A DNA stretch of 21,009 nucleotides from JBAOHV01 sp964450685 (GTDB lineage: Bacteria; Actinomycetota; Acidimicrobiia; Acidimicrobiales; Microtrichaceae), in contig CAYVDN010000054.1 in the NCBI GenBank assembly GCA_964450685.1, positions 1 to 21,009 of the forward strand, written 5' to 3'. The position numbers and the translations under genes are program-made. The notes under the pieces were generated by a model. It had not been told where the DNA came from. It saw only the letters and a list, made by a program, of their open reading frames with translations, and made no database searches. Shown here piece by piece: positions 12,876 through 19,822 of the stretch (its first letter is position 1; each line of letters begins with the position of its first letter).

Positions 12876-13936
12876 AGCTCGTGCGCCGAGGCGGCACGGC
12901 CCCGTTGATCGAGTGCTGCGACCAGTTCGTCTGCCCGGCCGGACTCGACCACCAGTATGAGCCGTCCACCCGGCTCGTCGACGCTGTGGGCGACCTCGAC
13001 GTCGTAGACGTTCACCGCCAGTTCGGTGGCCAGCGCGGTGACGGCGGCCAGCTCGCCCGGACGATCGGGGATCTGCACACGGACCTCGCTGAGCTGCTCC
13101 GGGGGCGGCGCACCGACCGGCAGCGACCGACGAGCCATCTGGGCAGTGAGCAGTCGCTGCTCCAGGCCACCGACATCACGGGAGTCGACGACCGCACGCA
13201 TATCACCCAACGCTCTGATCAACTCGTCGATGACGTCGAGTATCGCGTCGCGATTCTCCGCGCACACGTCGAGCCACATGCCGGGATCTCCCGCGGCGAT
13301 CCTCGTCATGTCTCGGAAGCCTCCGGCGGCCAGACGTAGCAGCGCCGGGTCGCTCTCCCCCTTCGACGCCGCCAGGCTCATCAGCGAGGCCGCTGTCAGG
13401 TGAGGTACGTGCGACACCGTCGCAACCAGCCGGTCGTGCTGGCCCGGATCGAGGGTCAACACATCTGCGCCGAGCGAGCGGACCACCGAGTGCACGGTGG
13501 CCAGGGCATGCTGATCGGTGGTCGGCGTCGGTGTGAGCACCCACACAGCCCCGTCGAACATGTCCGCCCTGGCGCCGTCCACGCCGACAGCCTCGGAACC
13601 TGCCATCGGATGGCCTCCGACGAACATCGGATCGTCGACAGCCGCGACGATCGGCGCCTTCACGCTCGCCACATCGGTCACCACCCCACCCCTTCGCAGG
13701 GCCGATGAGACGGCTGTCGGCACAGCACTCACGGGAACCGCCACGAAGGTGATCTCCGCCTGCTCGTCGACACCGACCCTGTCGGCAACTCCCAGCTCCA
13801 CCGCTCTGTGGGAAGCATCTGGATCCTCGTCGAATGCGCTTACGTGCCAACCCCGGGCACGTAGAGCTGCCCCGAGTGATCCGCCGATCAGGCCGGTTCC
13901 GACGACAGCAGCGCGACGAGCAGACGCAGCGCTCAT
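12872..13936 (-). CDS. tyrA: Prephenate dehydrogenase with C-terminal ACT domain
   Basis: The 354-aa protein converts prephenate to 4-hydroxyphenylpyruvate with NAD(P). The Rossmann motif is VVGTGLIGGSLG (11-22) and the substrate/cofactor block is GGHPMAGSE (107-115), with the helical dimerisation domain after about residue 165. Residues about 284-350 form an ACT-type domain (VRVQIPDRPGELAAVTALA), which in this family often binds tyrosine for feedback control; that regulation is inferred. It is coupled to aroH upstream (ATGA 13933-13936) and aroA downstream (GTGA 12872-12875). Confidence 0.94.
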   Translation of the reverse strand: MSAASARRAAVVGTGLIGGSLGAALRARGWHVSAFDEDPDASHRAVELGVADRVGVDEQAEITFVAVPVSAVPTAVSSALRRGGVVTDVASVKAPIVAAVDDPMFVGGHPMAGSEAVGVDGARADMFDGAVWVLTPTPTTDQHALATVHSVVRSLGADVLTLDPGQHDRLVATVSHVPHLTAASLMSLAASKGESDPALLRLAAGGFRDMTRIAAGDPGMWLDVCAENRDAILDVIDELIRALGDMRAVVDSRDVGGLEQRLLTAQMARRSLPVGAPPPEQLSEVRVQIPDRPGELAAVTALATELAVNVYDVEVAHSVDEPGGRLILVVESGRADELVAALDQRGRAASAHEL

Positions 13937-14301
13937 TCGGGTAGGTCGTCACGCAGACTGCGAGCCTGCTCCAGGTACACGTGTCGCAGCTCCGCGCGGG
14001 TCCGAGTGGTGTGAAGGTGCATCATCACCCGGATGCAGAGGGGCATCGCTCCCTCCACATCCAGCTCCTGTGCGCACATCAGGGGAACGTCACCGAGTCC
14101 CATCTCCCGCGCCGCTGCTGCGGGGAAACCCGAGTGGACATCTGGCGTGGCGGTGAACAGGATCGAGATCAGGTCGTCGTGGTCGACATCGTTGCGCGAG
14201 AGCATCTCGCCCAACAGTCGGGTGACCCGTTCGATCAGGTGTCCCCGCTCGTCACGCTCGAGGGTGATCGCACCCCGGAGGGCGAGGACTGACGTCGGCA
14301 T
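13933..14301 (-). CDS. aroH: Chorismate mutase, AroH type
   Basis: The 122-aa protein is the trimeric alpha/beta-barrel type of monofunctional chorismate mutase, as in Bacillus subtilis. Residues that match the known active site are Arg9 (LRGAIT), Glu79 (AQELDV), Arg91 (CIRVMMH) and Tyr109 (HVYLEQAR). It makes prephenate for tyrA, encoded directly downstream with an ATGA overlap. I start at ATG 14301, because the domain begins there. It lies 10 nt after rluB. A TAACCT box that overlaps the rluB stop codon lies 7 nt before this ATG, so an internal leaderless promoter is possible. Confidence 0.95.
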   Translation of the reverse strand: MPTSVLALRGAITLERDERGHLIERVTRLLGEMLSRNDVDHDDLISILFTATPDVHSGFPAAAAREMGLGDVPLMCAQELDVEGAMPLCIRVMMHLHTTRTRAELRHVYLEQARSLRDDLPE

Positions 14302-14308
14302 CCGAGCG

Positions 14309-14314
14309 AGGTTA
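14309..14314 (-). promoter_or_regulatory. -10-like box TAACCT before aroH
   Basis: TAACCT fits TANNNT, contains the TAA stop of rluB and lies 7 nt before ATG 14301. No Shine-Dalgarno sequence precedes aroH. It may let the aromatic genes be expressed apart from the scp genes. Confidence 0.3.
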
Positions 14315-15109
14315 GCGGTCGCGGTCGCGGTCCTCGGCACCCGGCCCGTGCACCTCGACGCTTCGTTCGAGCGATCGGACCTCGTCGAGGGTCAGGTTCC
14401 GCCAATGGCCGGGGCCGAGGTCGGAGTCGCGCAGAGGACCGATCCGGGTTCTGACGAGTCGCTGCACCGGGTGACCCACCGCGTCGCACATCCGGCGGAC
14501 CTGGCGGTTTCGTCCCTCGTGTATGACCAGCCTCACGAGGTTCGGCCCCGGCGAGCTGGCGGTGGCAGGCGCAGTCGGCCCGTCATCGAGCTCGACGCCC
14601 TCGCGCAATCGCCTCAGCGCTCCGCGACCAGGGGTTCCCACCACCTCCGCCAAATACTCCTTCTCCACGCCGAAGCTCGGGTGGGTGAGACGATGGGTCA
14701 ACGTGCCGTCGTTCGTGAGCAGGAGCAGACCCTCGGTGTCCATGTCGAGCCTTCCGACCGGGTAGACGCGCGGCTCCTCCGGGACGAGGTCCAGCACCGT
14801 GGGTCGCCCGTGGGTGTCCTCAGCGGTCGACACGACCCCCGCCGGCTTGTTCAGCAGGTAGTACACGAGGTCCGGCCGAACCCCGAGTGGAACGCCGTCG
14901 ACCTCGACGGAGTCGACCTCGACGTCAACCCTTGCTCCCAGGACGGCCGTAGCCCCGTTGACGCTGACAAGACCCTCGTCGATCAGGTCCTCGCAGACAC
15001 GGCGGCTTCCCAGCCCGGCGCGGGCTAGGACCTTCTGCAGCTTCTCCCCCGCGGTGTTCGCCGCAACGGGAGCGCGTGGCCCGGGTTCGGCGCCGGGTGT
15101 CCCGCTCAC
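14312..15109 (-). CDS. rluB: 23S rRNA pseudouridine synthase, RluB/RsuA family
   Basis: The 265-aa protein has an S4 RNA-binding domain at about residues 22-75 (EKLQKVLARAGLGSRRVCED) and the RsuA-family catalytic motif GRLDMDTEGLLLLTNDG (119-135) with the nucleophile Asp122. The later block EGRNRQVRRMCDAVGHPVQRL is also typical. It modifies uridines in ribosomal RNA. Its exact target is likely 23S rRNA, by synteny with actinobacterial homologues that follow scpB. It starts at GTG 15109, 4 nt after the scpB stop codon. The C-terminus ends in a low-complexity RDRDR tail. Confidence 0.92.
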   Translation of the reverse strand: MSGTPGAEPGPRAPVAANTAGEKLQKVLARAGLGSRRVCEDLIDEGLVSVNGATAVLGARVDVEVDSVEVDGVPLGVRPDLVYYLLNKPAGVVSTAEDTHGRPTVLDLVPEEPRVYPVGRLDMDTEGLLLLTNDGTLTHRLTHPSFGVEKEYLAEVVGTPGRGALRRLREGVELDDGPTAPATASSPGPNLVRLVIHEGRNRQVRRMCDAVGHPVQRLVRTRIGPLRDSDLGPGHWRNLTLDEVRSLERSVEVHGPGAEDRDRDR

Positions 15110-15113
15110 GGGA

Positions 15114-15842
15114 TCAGTCGTCGCCGGCGTCGAGATCGATAACCGGGGTGTCACCCAGATCGATGGCCACGAGCGGCCCCGGTCGATCAGACGCTGTACC
15201 GGAGCGGAAGCCGGCGCCGGGCTCCGCGTCGGCACGCTCCGCCGGTTCAGTCGGCCCTTCCGCAGGCTCGTCGGCCTCATCGACGTCCAGACGCAGGCCG
15301 TGTTCGAGAAGTTCGACAACATCGGCGCCGGGGATGAAGTCCCCCAGGGAAGGGAGCTCATCCAGGGAGTTCAGACCCAGTCGCTCGAGGAACAGCAGGG
15401 TTGTGCCGAACAGGGTCGCCTGGCCAGGCCCGGGATCCTTGGCAACCTCATCGATGTAGCCACGCTGTTGCAGCGTGCGCATGACGCCGTCGACTCCCAC
15501 GCCGCGGATTGCCGCCACCTGGGCTCGGGAGATCGGCTGCTTGTATGCAACGATCGCAAGCGTCTCGAGCGCGGCTGCGGAGAGCCGAGCGGTCTGCCCG
15601 GTGAGCACGAAACGCTCGACGTACGCGGCGCAGTCTTCGTGGCTCTGGAAGCGCCAGCCGCCTGCGACCTTCACCAGCTGGAATCCGCAGCCCTGTTCCT
15701 CGTAGCTGCGTGACAGCTCCACGAGGATCTCCTCGACGGCATCTGGGCTCAGCTCGACCAATTGGGCCAGCAGAGCGGGGTCCGCCGGCTGGTCCGACAC
15801 CATGATGACGGCCTCCAGGGCCCGCCGTGCCTCGTGCTGCAT
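15114..15842 (-). CDS. scpB: Segregation and condensation protein B (ScpB)
   Basis: The 242-aa protein is the winged-helix partner of ScpA in the SMC condensin complex. Residues 2-75 form the first winged helix and residues 85-155 the second, with the family block LSAAALETLAIVAYKQPISR (87-106), followed by RGVGVDGVMRTLQQRGYI. The last 60 residues are an acidic, Pro/Ala/Glu-rich tail with no fold expected. I start at ATG 15842, because GGGAG lies about 7 nt upstream and the longer frame to 15929 overlaps the scpA end. It is 31 nt after scpA. Confidence 0.93.
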   Translation of the reverse strand: MQHEARRALEAVIMVSDQPADPALLAQLVELSPDAVEEILVELSRSYEEQGCGFQLVKVAGGWRFQSHEDCAAYVERFVLTGQTARLSAAALETLAIVAYKQPISRAQVAAIRGVGVDGVMRTLQQRGYIDEVAKDPGPGQATLFGTTLLFLERLGLNSLDELPSLGDFIPGADVVELLEHGLRLDVDEADEPAEGPTEPAERADAEPGAGFRSGTASDRPGPLVAIDLGDTPVIDLDAGDD

Positions 15843-15873
15843 GTCAACTCCCGGGTTCGATGTGCCGGACGAC

Positions 15874-16653
15874 TCAGCCGTCGTAGACGTCGATCGCGTC
15901 CAACGCCGCCGCGCCGGCTGCATCTCCACCCTGCCACACGACCTCGATGTCGCCGAACGTCTGCGGTTGGCGCAGATCGACGAGTCCCTGCTTGAAGAGC
16001 TCGAGGATCGCCAGGAAGTGGACGACCACCTCGAGGCGTTCGGCCAGTGAGGCGGTCAGGCTGCGGAACGACACACGCCCTCGGCGAGGGAGTTCGACGC
16101 AGAGGTCCGCCACGGCGTCGATGACGCTGGCCCTGATGGGAGCGACGTGGAACAAGTCGATGCGGGGCTGAGGCTTGGGGGCCGTGGCCCGCAGGAACGC
16201 GTCGTGCAGCTGCGCCGGCGTCACACCTTCGAGCAGGTCCGGGGCGAGGTCGAAGTATCGCTCGTCGGGTCCGACGGTGCGGGCCACGACACGAGAGCCG
16301 GCCGTGTGGAAGACCTCGAGCACCATCGCTGCGTCCTTGAAGGTCTTGCACTCGAGCAGACGGGCGAGCAGCAGGTCGCGCTCCTCCCACAGCGACAGGT
16401 CGTCATCGAGGTCGACGTCGTCGTCACCCGGCAGCAGCCGCTTGGTCTTGAGCTCGACGAGTGTTGCCGCGATGAGCAGGAACTCGGTGGCAATCTCCAA
16501 GTCGAGCTGGTCCATCCTGGCGAGCTCAGCGAGGTAGGCGTCGACGATCGTCGAGAGCGAGATCTCGTACAGGTCGACCTGCTCGCGCAGGATCAGATGG
16601 AGGAGGAGGTCGAAAGGACCTTGGTAGACCGGCGTCTCGACCGCGTAAGCCAC
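15874..16653 (-). CDS. scpA: Segregation and condensation protein A (ScpA, kleisin)
   Basis: The 259-aa kleisin bridges SMC heads and binds ScpB, helping chromosome condensation and segregation. The N-terminal block VYQGPFDLLLHLILREQVD is the classic SMC-neck-binding helix region. FLLIAATLVELKTKRLL follows. The C-terminal winged-helix part contains VVVHFLAILELFKQGLVDL. I start at GTG 16653, four to five residues before the conserved core, because a TATCGT box lies 6 nt upstream (leaderless start); the frame extends to 16797 but that would cross the divergent promoter. It heads the minus-strand array that runs through plsC. Confidence 0.94.
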   Translation of the reverse strand: MAYAVETPVYQGPFDLLLHLILREQVDLYEISLSTIVDAYLAELARMDQLDLEIATEFLLIAATLVELKTKRLLPGDDDVDLDDDLSLWEERDLLLARLLECKTFKDAAMVLEVFHTAGSRVVARTVGPDERYFDLAPDLLEGVTPAQLHDAFLRATAPKPQPRIDLFHVAPIRASVIDAVADLCVELPRRGRVSFRSLTASLAERLEVVVHFLAILELFKQGLVDLRQPQTFGDIEVVWQGGDAAGAAALDAIDVYDG

Positions 16654-16659
16654 GTGTAC

Positions 16660-16665
16660 ACGATA
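16660..16665 (-). promoter_or_regulatory. -10-like box TATCGT for a possibly leaderless scpA transcript
   Basis: TATCGT fits TANNNT and lies 6 nt before GTG 16653, with no Shine-Dalgarno site between. The position expected for its -35 box (about 16683-16688) overlaps the palindrome at 16684-16699. Confidence 0.4.
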
Positions 16666-16683
16666 CCGCGATCGGGGCCGAAG

Positions 16684-16699
16684 ATCACACGCGTGTGAT
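16684..16699. promoter_or_regulatory. Perfect 16-bp palindrome in the scpA/trpS divergent region
   Basis: ATCACACGCGTGTGAT is its own reverse complement. It lies 30 bp from scpA and 66 bp from trpS and covers the expected -35 region of the scpA promoter, a typical place for a repressor. A TTGACC follows at 16700-16705 on the plus strand. The binding protein is unknown. Confidence 0.6.
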
Positions 16700-16751
16700 T
16701 TGACCTCCTGAATGGTCCCCCAACTCGTTCGGAGGCCTGCGACATCGTCGG

Positions 16752-16757
16752 TAGCAT
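16752..16757 (+). promoter_or_regulatory. -10-like box TAGCAT for trpS
   Basis: TAGCAT fits TANNNT and lies 8 nt before ATG 16766, giving at most a very short leader. No -35 box is convincing at the usual spacing. Confidence 0.3.
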
Positions 16758-16765
16758 CAGCGGCC

Positions 16766-17746
16766 ATGTCCCGCGTGTTCTCCGGCATCCAGCCCACTGG
16801 CGACCTTCACCTCGGCAATCTGCTGGGCGCGGTCCAGAACTGGGTCGCCGAGCAGCACGACGCCGACAGCTTCTACTGCATCGTCGACCTGCACGCCCTG
16901 ACGGTCCCCAAGTCTCCGGGCGAAGTGGGCGAGCGTTCGCTCGAACTGGCCCAGACGCTCGTCGCGTGCGGCCTCGACCCGCAGGTGTGCACGCTGTTCG
17001 TGCAGAGTCACGTGCCCGAGCACAGCGAGCTCGCATGGCTGATGCAGTGCGTCACCTCGATGGGTGAGCTGCGACGCATGACGCAGTTCAAGGACAAGGC
17101 CGAGGGTAAGGACTTCGTGTCGGCGGGTCTTTTCACCTATCCGGCGCTACAGGCAGCCGACATCCTCCTCTACGACACCGACCGGGTTCCAGTAGGCGAC
17201 GACCAGCGCCAGCACATCGAACTGACACGCGACGTCGCAGAGCGGTTCAACAGCCGTTACGGCGAGACCTTCGTGCTGCCGACAGCAACAGTTCCCAGCG
17301 CCGGCGCCAGGGTCATGGACCTCCAGGAGCCCACGAACAAGATGTCCAAGTCGGCTGAGAGCGACGCCGGGACCGTCATGCTCACCGAGGACCTGGCATC
17401 GGTGGCGAGGAAGTTCAAGCGGGCTGTGACCGACTCCGACGGCGAGGTCCGCTTCGACCCGACCACCAAACCCGGCGTGTCCAACCTGCTGTCCATCCTC
17501 GGTGCATGTACCGGTCGTGAGCCGGCGACGCTGGCTGACAGCTACACGCAGTACGGACCACTCAAGAGCGACACCGCCGAGGCGGTCGTTGAGCTCTTGC
17601 GGCCCATCCAGAAGCATGTCGCGGAGCTCAGGGCTGATCCAACGGGTACTGCCGATCTGCTGCGCACCGGTGCCGACAAGGCCCGTTCGGTCGCTTCAGC
17701 GGTAACAGACCGCGCCCGGAGGAACATCGGCCTGCTCCCCCGCTGA
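16766..17746 (+). CDS. trpS: Tryptophanyl-tRNA synthetase
   Basis: The 326-aa class I synthetase charges tRNA-Trp. The HIGH-like motif is GDLHLGN (residues 12-18), the KMSKS motif is exact at 192-196, and the TrpRS signature FSGIQPTGDLHLGNLLGA is at the N-terminus. The tryptophan pocket block GLFTYPALQAADILLY is at 121-136. Length and motif order are those of bacterial TrpRS. I start at ATG 16766, because the longer frame to 16712 adds only residues without family similarity. It is divergent from scpA and ends 11 bp from the HD-domain gene, tail to tail. No tryptophan-codon leader peptide or T-box is visible upstream. Confidence 0.97.
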   Translation: MSRVFSGIQPTGDLHLGNLLGAVQNWVAEQHDADSFYCIVDLHALTVPKSPGEVGERSLELAQTLVACGLDPQVCTLFVQSHVPEHSELAWLMQCVTSMGELRRMTQFKDKAEGKDFVSAGLFTYPALQAADILLYDTDRVPVGDDQRQHIELTRDVAERFNSRYGETFVLPTATVPSAGARVMDLQEPTNKMSKSAESDAGTVMLTEDLASVARKFKRAVTDSDGEVRFDPTTKPGVSNLLSILGACTGREPATLADSYTQYGPLKSDTAEAVVELLRPIQKHVAELRADPTGTADLLRTGADKARSVASAVTDRARRNIGLLPR

Positions 17747-17760
17747 GCGCCGCGCGCTCA
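17744..17760. terminator. Small inverted repeat joining the trpS and HD-gene stop codons
   Basis: TGAGCGC (17744-17750) and GCGCTCA (17754-17760) pair across 3 bp, and each arm contains one gene's TGA stop. It may act as a weak two-way terminator. There is no T-run on either side. Confidence 0.35.
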
Positions 17761-18306
17761 GAGCTTGCCGTCGTCGGCTGCCACGAGGAGGCGACCTGCC
17801 TCGAGCGGAACGGTCCAGTCCGCTTCCGGGTCGTGATGCTGAGCTGCCCATTCGACGACCAGAGGATCTGACCCCGCGACGGCCAGCAGGTCTGCCCCGA
17901 GGCTCGGGTACTGCAGATACAGGCCGATTCGGCGGGTGATGCCCCGCCGCTGGGCCCAGACCCCCGCCATCGATGCCCCACCAGCAGCCTTGCACAGCGT
18001 AGCCACCACCCGACCGTAGAGCCCGAGCCCCGGCACGGACTTGCCGACGTCGTGCATCAGAGCCGCAGTCATGATCCAGCTCGACTCGGGATCGCCGGGT
18101 GCGAGACCGAGTCTCCCCAGGTTCGCCTCCACCGCACGGGCAACAGCTATCGAGTGGGCACGGTCGACAGTGGCCATGCGTTCGAAGAGCTGCTGTTCGG
18201 CCGGCGAGAGGTGACCGAGCGCCCAGGCGGTCGACTCAGCCGATGGAGGGCGAGGAACGACCGAGCGGAAGAAGCGGCGCGCCCTGTGCGCAGGCTGGAG
18301 ACTCAT
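17758..18306 (-). CDS. HD-domain protein
   Basis: The 182-aa protein has the metal-binding HD signature: His51, the pair His85-Asp86 in ALMHDVGKS, His157-His158 in AAQHHD and a late Asp pair (178-179) in AADDG. This layout resembles small HD phosphohydrolases of nucleotides or second messengers, but the substrate is not known. The first 40 residues are basic and without clear homology. I start at ATG 18306, 16 nt after the xerD stop codon; GTG 18333 would overlap xerD by 11 nt and is the alternative. It is the last gene of the pyrG-Nudix-xerD unit. Homologues next to xerD are common in related Actinobacteria as far as I recall, but I cannot check this. Confidence 0.8.
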   Translation of the reverse strand: MSLQPAHRARRFFRSVVPRPPSAESTAWALGHLSPAEQQLFERMATVDRAHSIAVARAVEANLGRLGLAPGDPESSWIMTAALMHDVGKSVPGLGLYGRVVATLCKAAGGASMAGVWAQRRGITRRIGLYLQYPSLGADLLAVAGSDPLVVEWAAQHHDPEADWTVPLEAGRLLVAADDGKL

Positions 18307-18322
18307 TGCGATCGCCCGCTCG

Positions 18323-19273
18323 TCACCGGACACCGCCCGAGCGAGGATGCGCCGCCCGGTAGGCCTGCCAGAGCCGCTCCGTCGCGACCCGCGTGTAGAT
18401 CTGCGTGGTGCTGATCGATGCGTGACCGAGCAACTCCTGCACGGTGCGGATGTCGGCGCCATTGTCCAGGAGATGGGTGGCGCACGAGTGCCGGAGCACG
18501 TGGGGGCTCACCTGATCGGACAGACCCGCTTCGCGGGCACAACGCTGGAGCACCAGCCATGCGCCCTGGCGGGTGAGACGCGTACCACGTGCGCCCAACA
18601 GGACCGCGTCGGCGTCGTCACGCGAACGCCAGTTCTCGGGCACCAGCGCCGGGCGTCCTTCGTCGAACCACACTGCGAGCGCCCGTATCGCGGGACGGCC
18701 AATCGGAACGATTCGCTCCTTGGATCGTTTACCGAAGAGACGGACAAGCGCTCCGTCCAGGTCGACGTCGCCGAACCCGAGCCCGCACACCTCAGAGATG
18801 CGTGCGCCGGTTCCGTAGAGGAGCTCGAGCAACGCCATGTCACGCAGTGCGAGCGGATCGATGCCTGCTGCGGTGCGCGCCTCGATAGTTGCCAGCAGAT
18901 CGAGGACCTGCGTTTCGCTCAACGCCTTGGGCAGCGGACGGGGCAGCTTCGGCGTCTCCAGCGTGGCTGTGGGGTCACTGCTGCAGATCTGCTCGGCGGC
19001 CAGCCAGCGGTGCAGGTTACGCACCGCGACCAGGGTTCGGGTGACAGAGCTGGCAGCCAGGCCCTCCGAGCGCAGGGCGGCCCCGAACTCCTCGACATCG
19101 CGTCCACTCGCAGTCGCGACGGTCGACTCCCTCGAGGTCAGGAACGTGCACCAGCGTCGCAGGTCACGGCGATAGGCGCTGATTGTTAGCTGGGATCGGC
19201 CCTTCTCCACGACGAGGTGCTGCAGGAAGCTCTCGGCTTCGCCTGGCAGCTCGACCTCCGAGAGCGCCGGCAC
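18323..19273 (-). CDS. xerD: Tyrosine recombinase XerD
   Basis: The 316-aa protein resolves chromosome dimers at dif. The N-terminal SAM-like domain covers residues 12-95. The catalytic residues are Arg158 in GTGARISE, a Lys in GKRSKER (181-187), His258 and Arg261 in HVLRHSCATHLL, His284 in LLGHASISTT and Tyr293 in QIYTRV. Unlike the element's integrase it has the standard His at position II. Synteny (pyrG-Nudix-xerD-scpA neighbourhood) supports the XerD name over XerC. It starts at GTG 19273 with GAGGG just upstream, 6 nt after the Nudix gene. Confidence 0.93.
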   Translation of the reverse strand: MPALSEVELPGEAESFLQHLVVEKGRSQLTISAYRRDLRRWCTFLTSRESTVATASGRDVEEFGAALRSEGLAASSVTRTLVAVRNLHRWLAAEQICSSDPTATLETPKLPRPLPKALSETQVLDLLATIEARTAAGIDPLALRDMALLELLYGTGARISEVCGLGFGDVDLDGALVRLFGKRSKERIVPIGRPAIRALAVWFDEGRPALVPENWRSRDDADAVLLGARGTRLTRQGAWLVLQRCAREAGLSDQVSPHVLRHSCATHLLDNGADIRTVQELLGHASISTTQIYTRVATERLWQAYRAAHPRSGGVR

Positions 19274-19279
19274 CGACCC

Positions 19280-19822
19280 TCACCCCTGGCGCGCCAGGGC
19301 GAGCGTCAACCCGATGACCGTCTTGGCGTCGGTGATCTCCCCTGCGGCGATCATCGCCGCGGTGTCGGACAGCGGTACACGGACGATCTCCATGTGCTGC
19401 TCTTCGATGCCCTGACGATCCATCTCAGCCGGCTGGAGATGGGTGCCGAGGTAGACGTGGCTCTCCTCGTCGGAGAAGCCGATCGAGTTGTGGAAGGTCG
19501 CCAGGTGCTCGAGCCGCCCGGCTGATAGGCCGACCTCCTCGACCAGTTCCCGACCTGCGGTGACCTCGGGCGCCTCGCCCGGAACATCCCGCTTCCCGGC
19601 GGGGATCTCCAGAACCAGAGCATCGATCGCCGCCCGGTACTGGCGGACCAGCACCACGGTTCCGTCGTCCATCAACGGGACGACCGACACCGCGCCGGGG
19701 TGACGAACGACATCTCGGTCGAAGCGGGTTCCATCCGGCGCCTCGAAGGTGGATCGGCACAACGTCACGACGACGCCGTCGTGAACGACGCTGTCACCGA
19801 TGTGGCGGAACCGTCCGCTCAC
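19280..19822 (-). CDS. Nudix hydrolase, ADP-ribose pyrophosphatase type
   Basis: The 180-aa protein has the Nudix box GKRDVPGEAPEVTAGRELVEEVGL split as G-x6-E-x7-RELVEEVGL, with the one-residue insertion also found in the Mycobacterium protein encoded at the same place (Rv1700). A proline-containing loop after the box and the N-terminal strand pattern (VVRHPGAVSVVPLMDDG) match ADP-ribose pyrophosphatases, which cleave ADP-ribose to AMP and ribose-5-phosphate. It starts at GTG 19822, sharing GTGA with the pyrG stop, and lies 6 nt before xerD. Confidence 0.9.
   Translation of the reverse strand: MSGRFRHIGDSVVHDGVVVTLCRSTFEAPDGTRFDRDVVRHPGAVSVVPLMDDGTVVLVRQYRAAIDALVLEIPAGKRDVPGEAPEVTAGRELVEEVGLSAGRLEHLATFHNSIGFSDEESHVYLGTHLQPAEMDRQGIEEQHMEIVRVPLSDTAAMIAAGEITDAKTVIGLTLALARQG

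Noticed and set aside
14315..14345. Short GCGGTC repeats at the end of rluB
   Set aside because: They encode the RDRDR tail of the protein and are too few and too short to be a repeat array.
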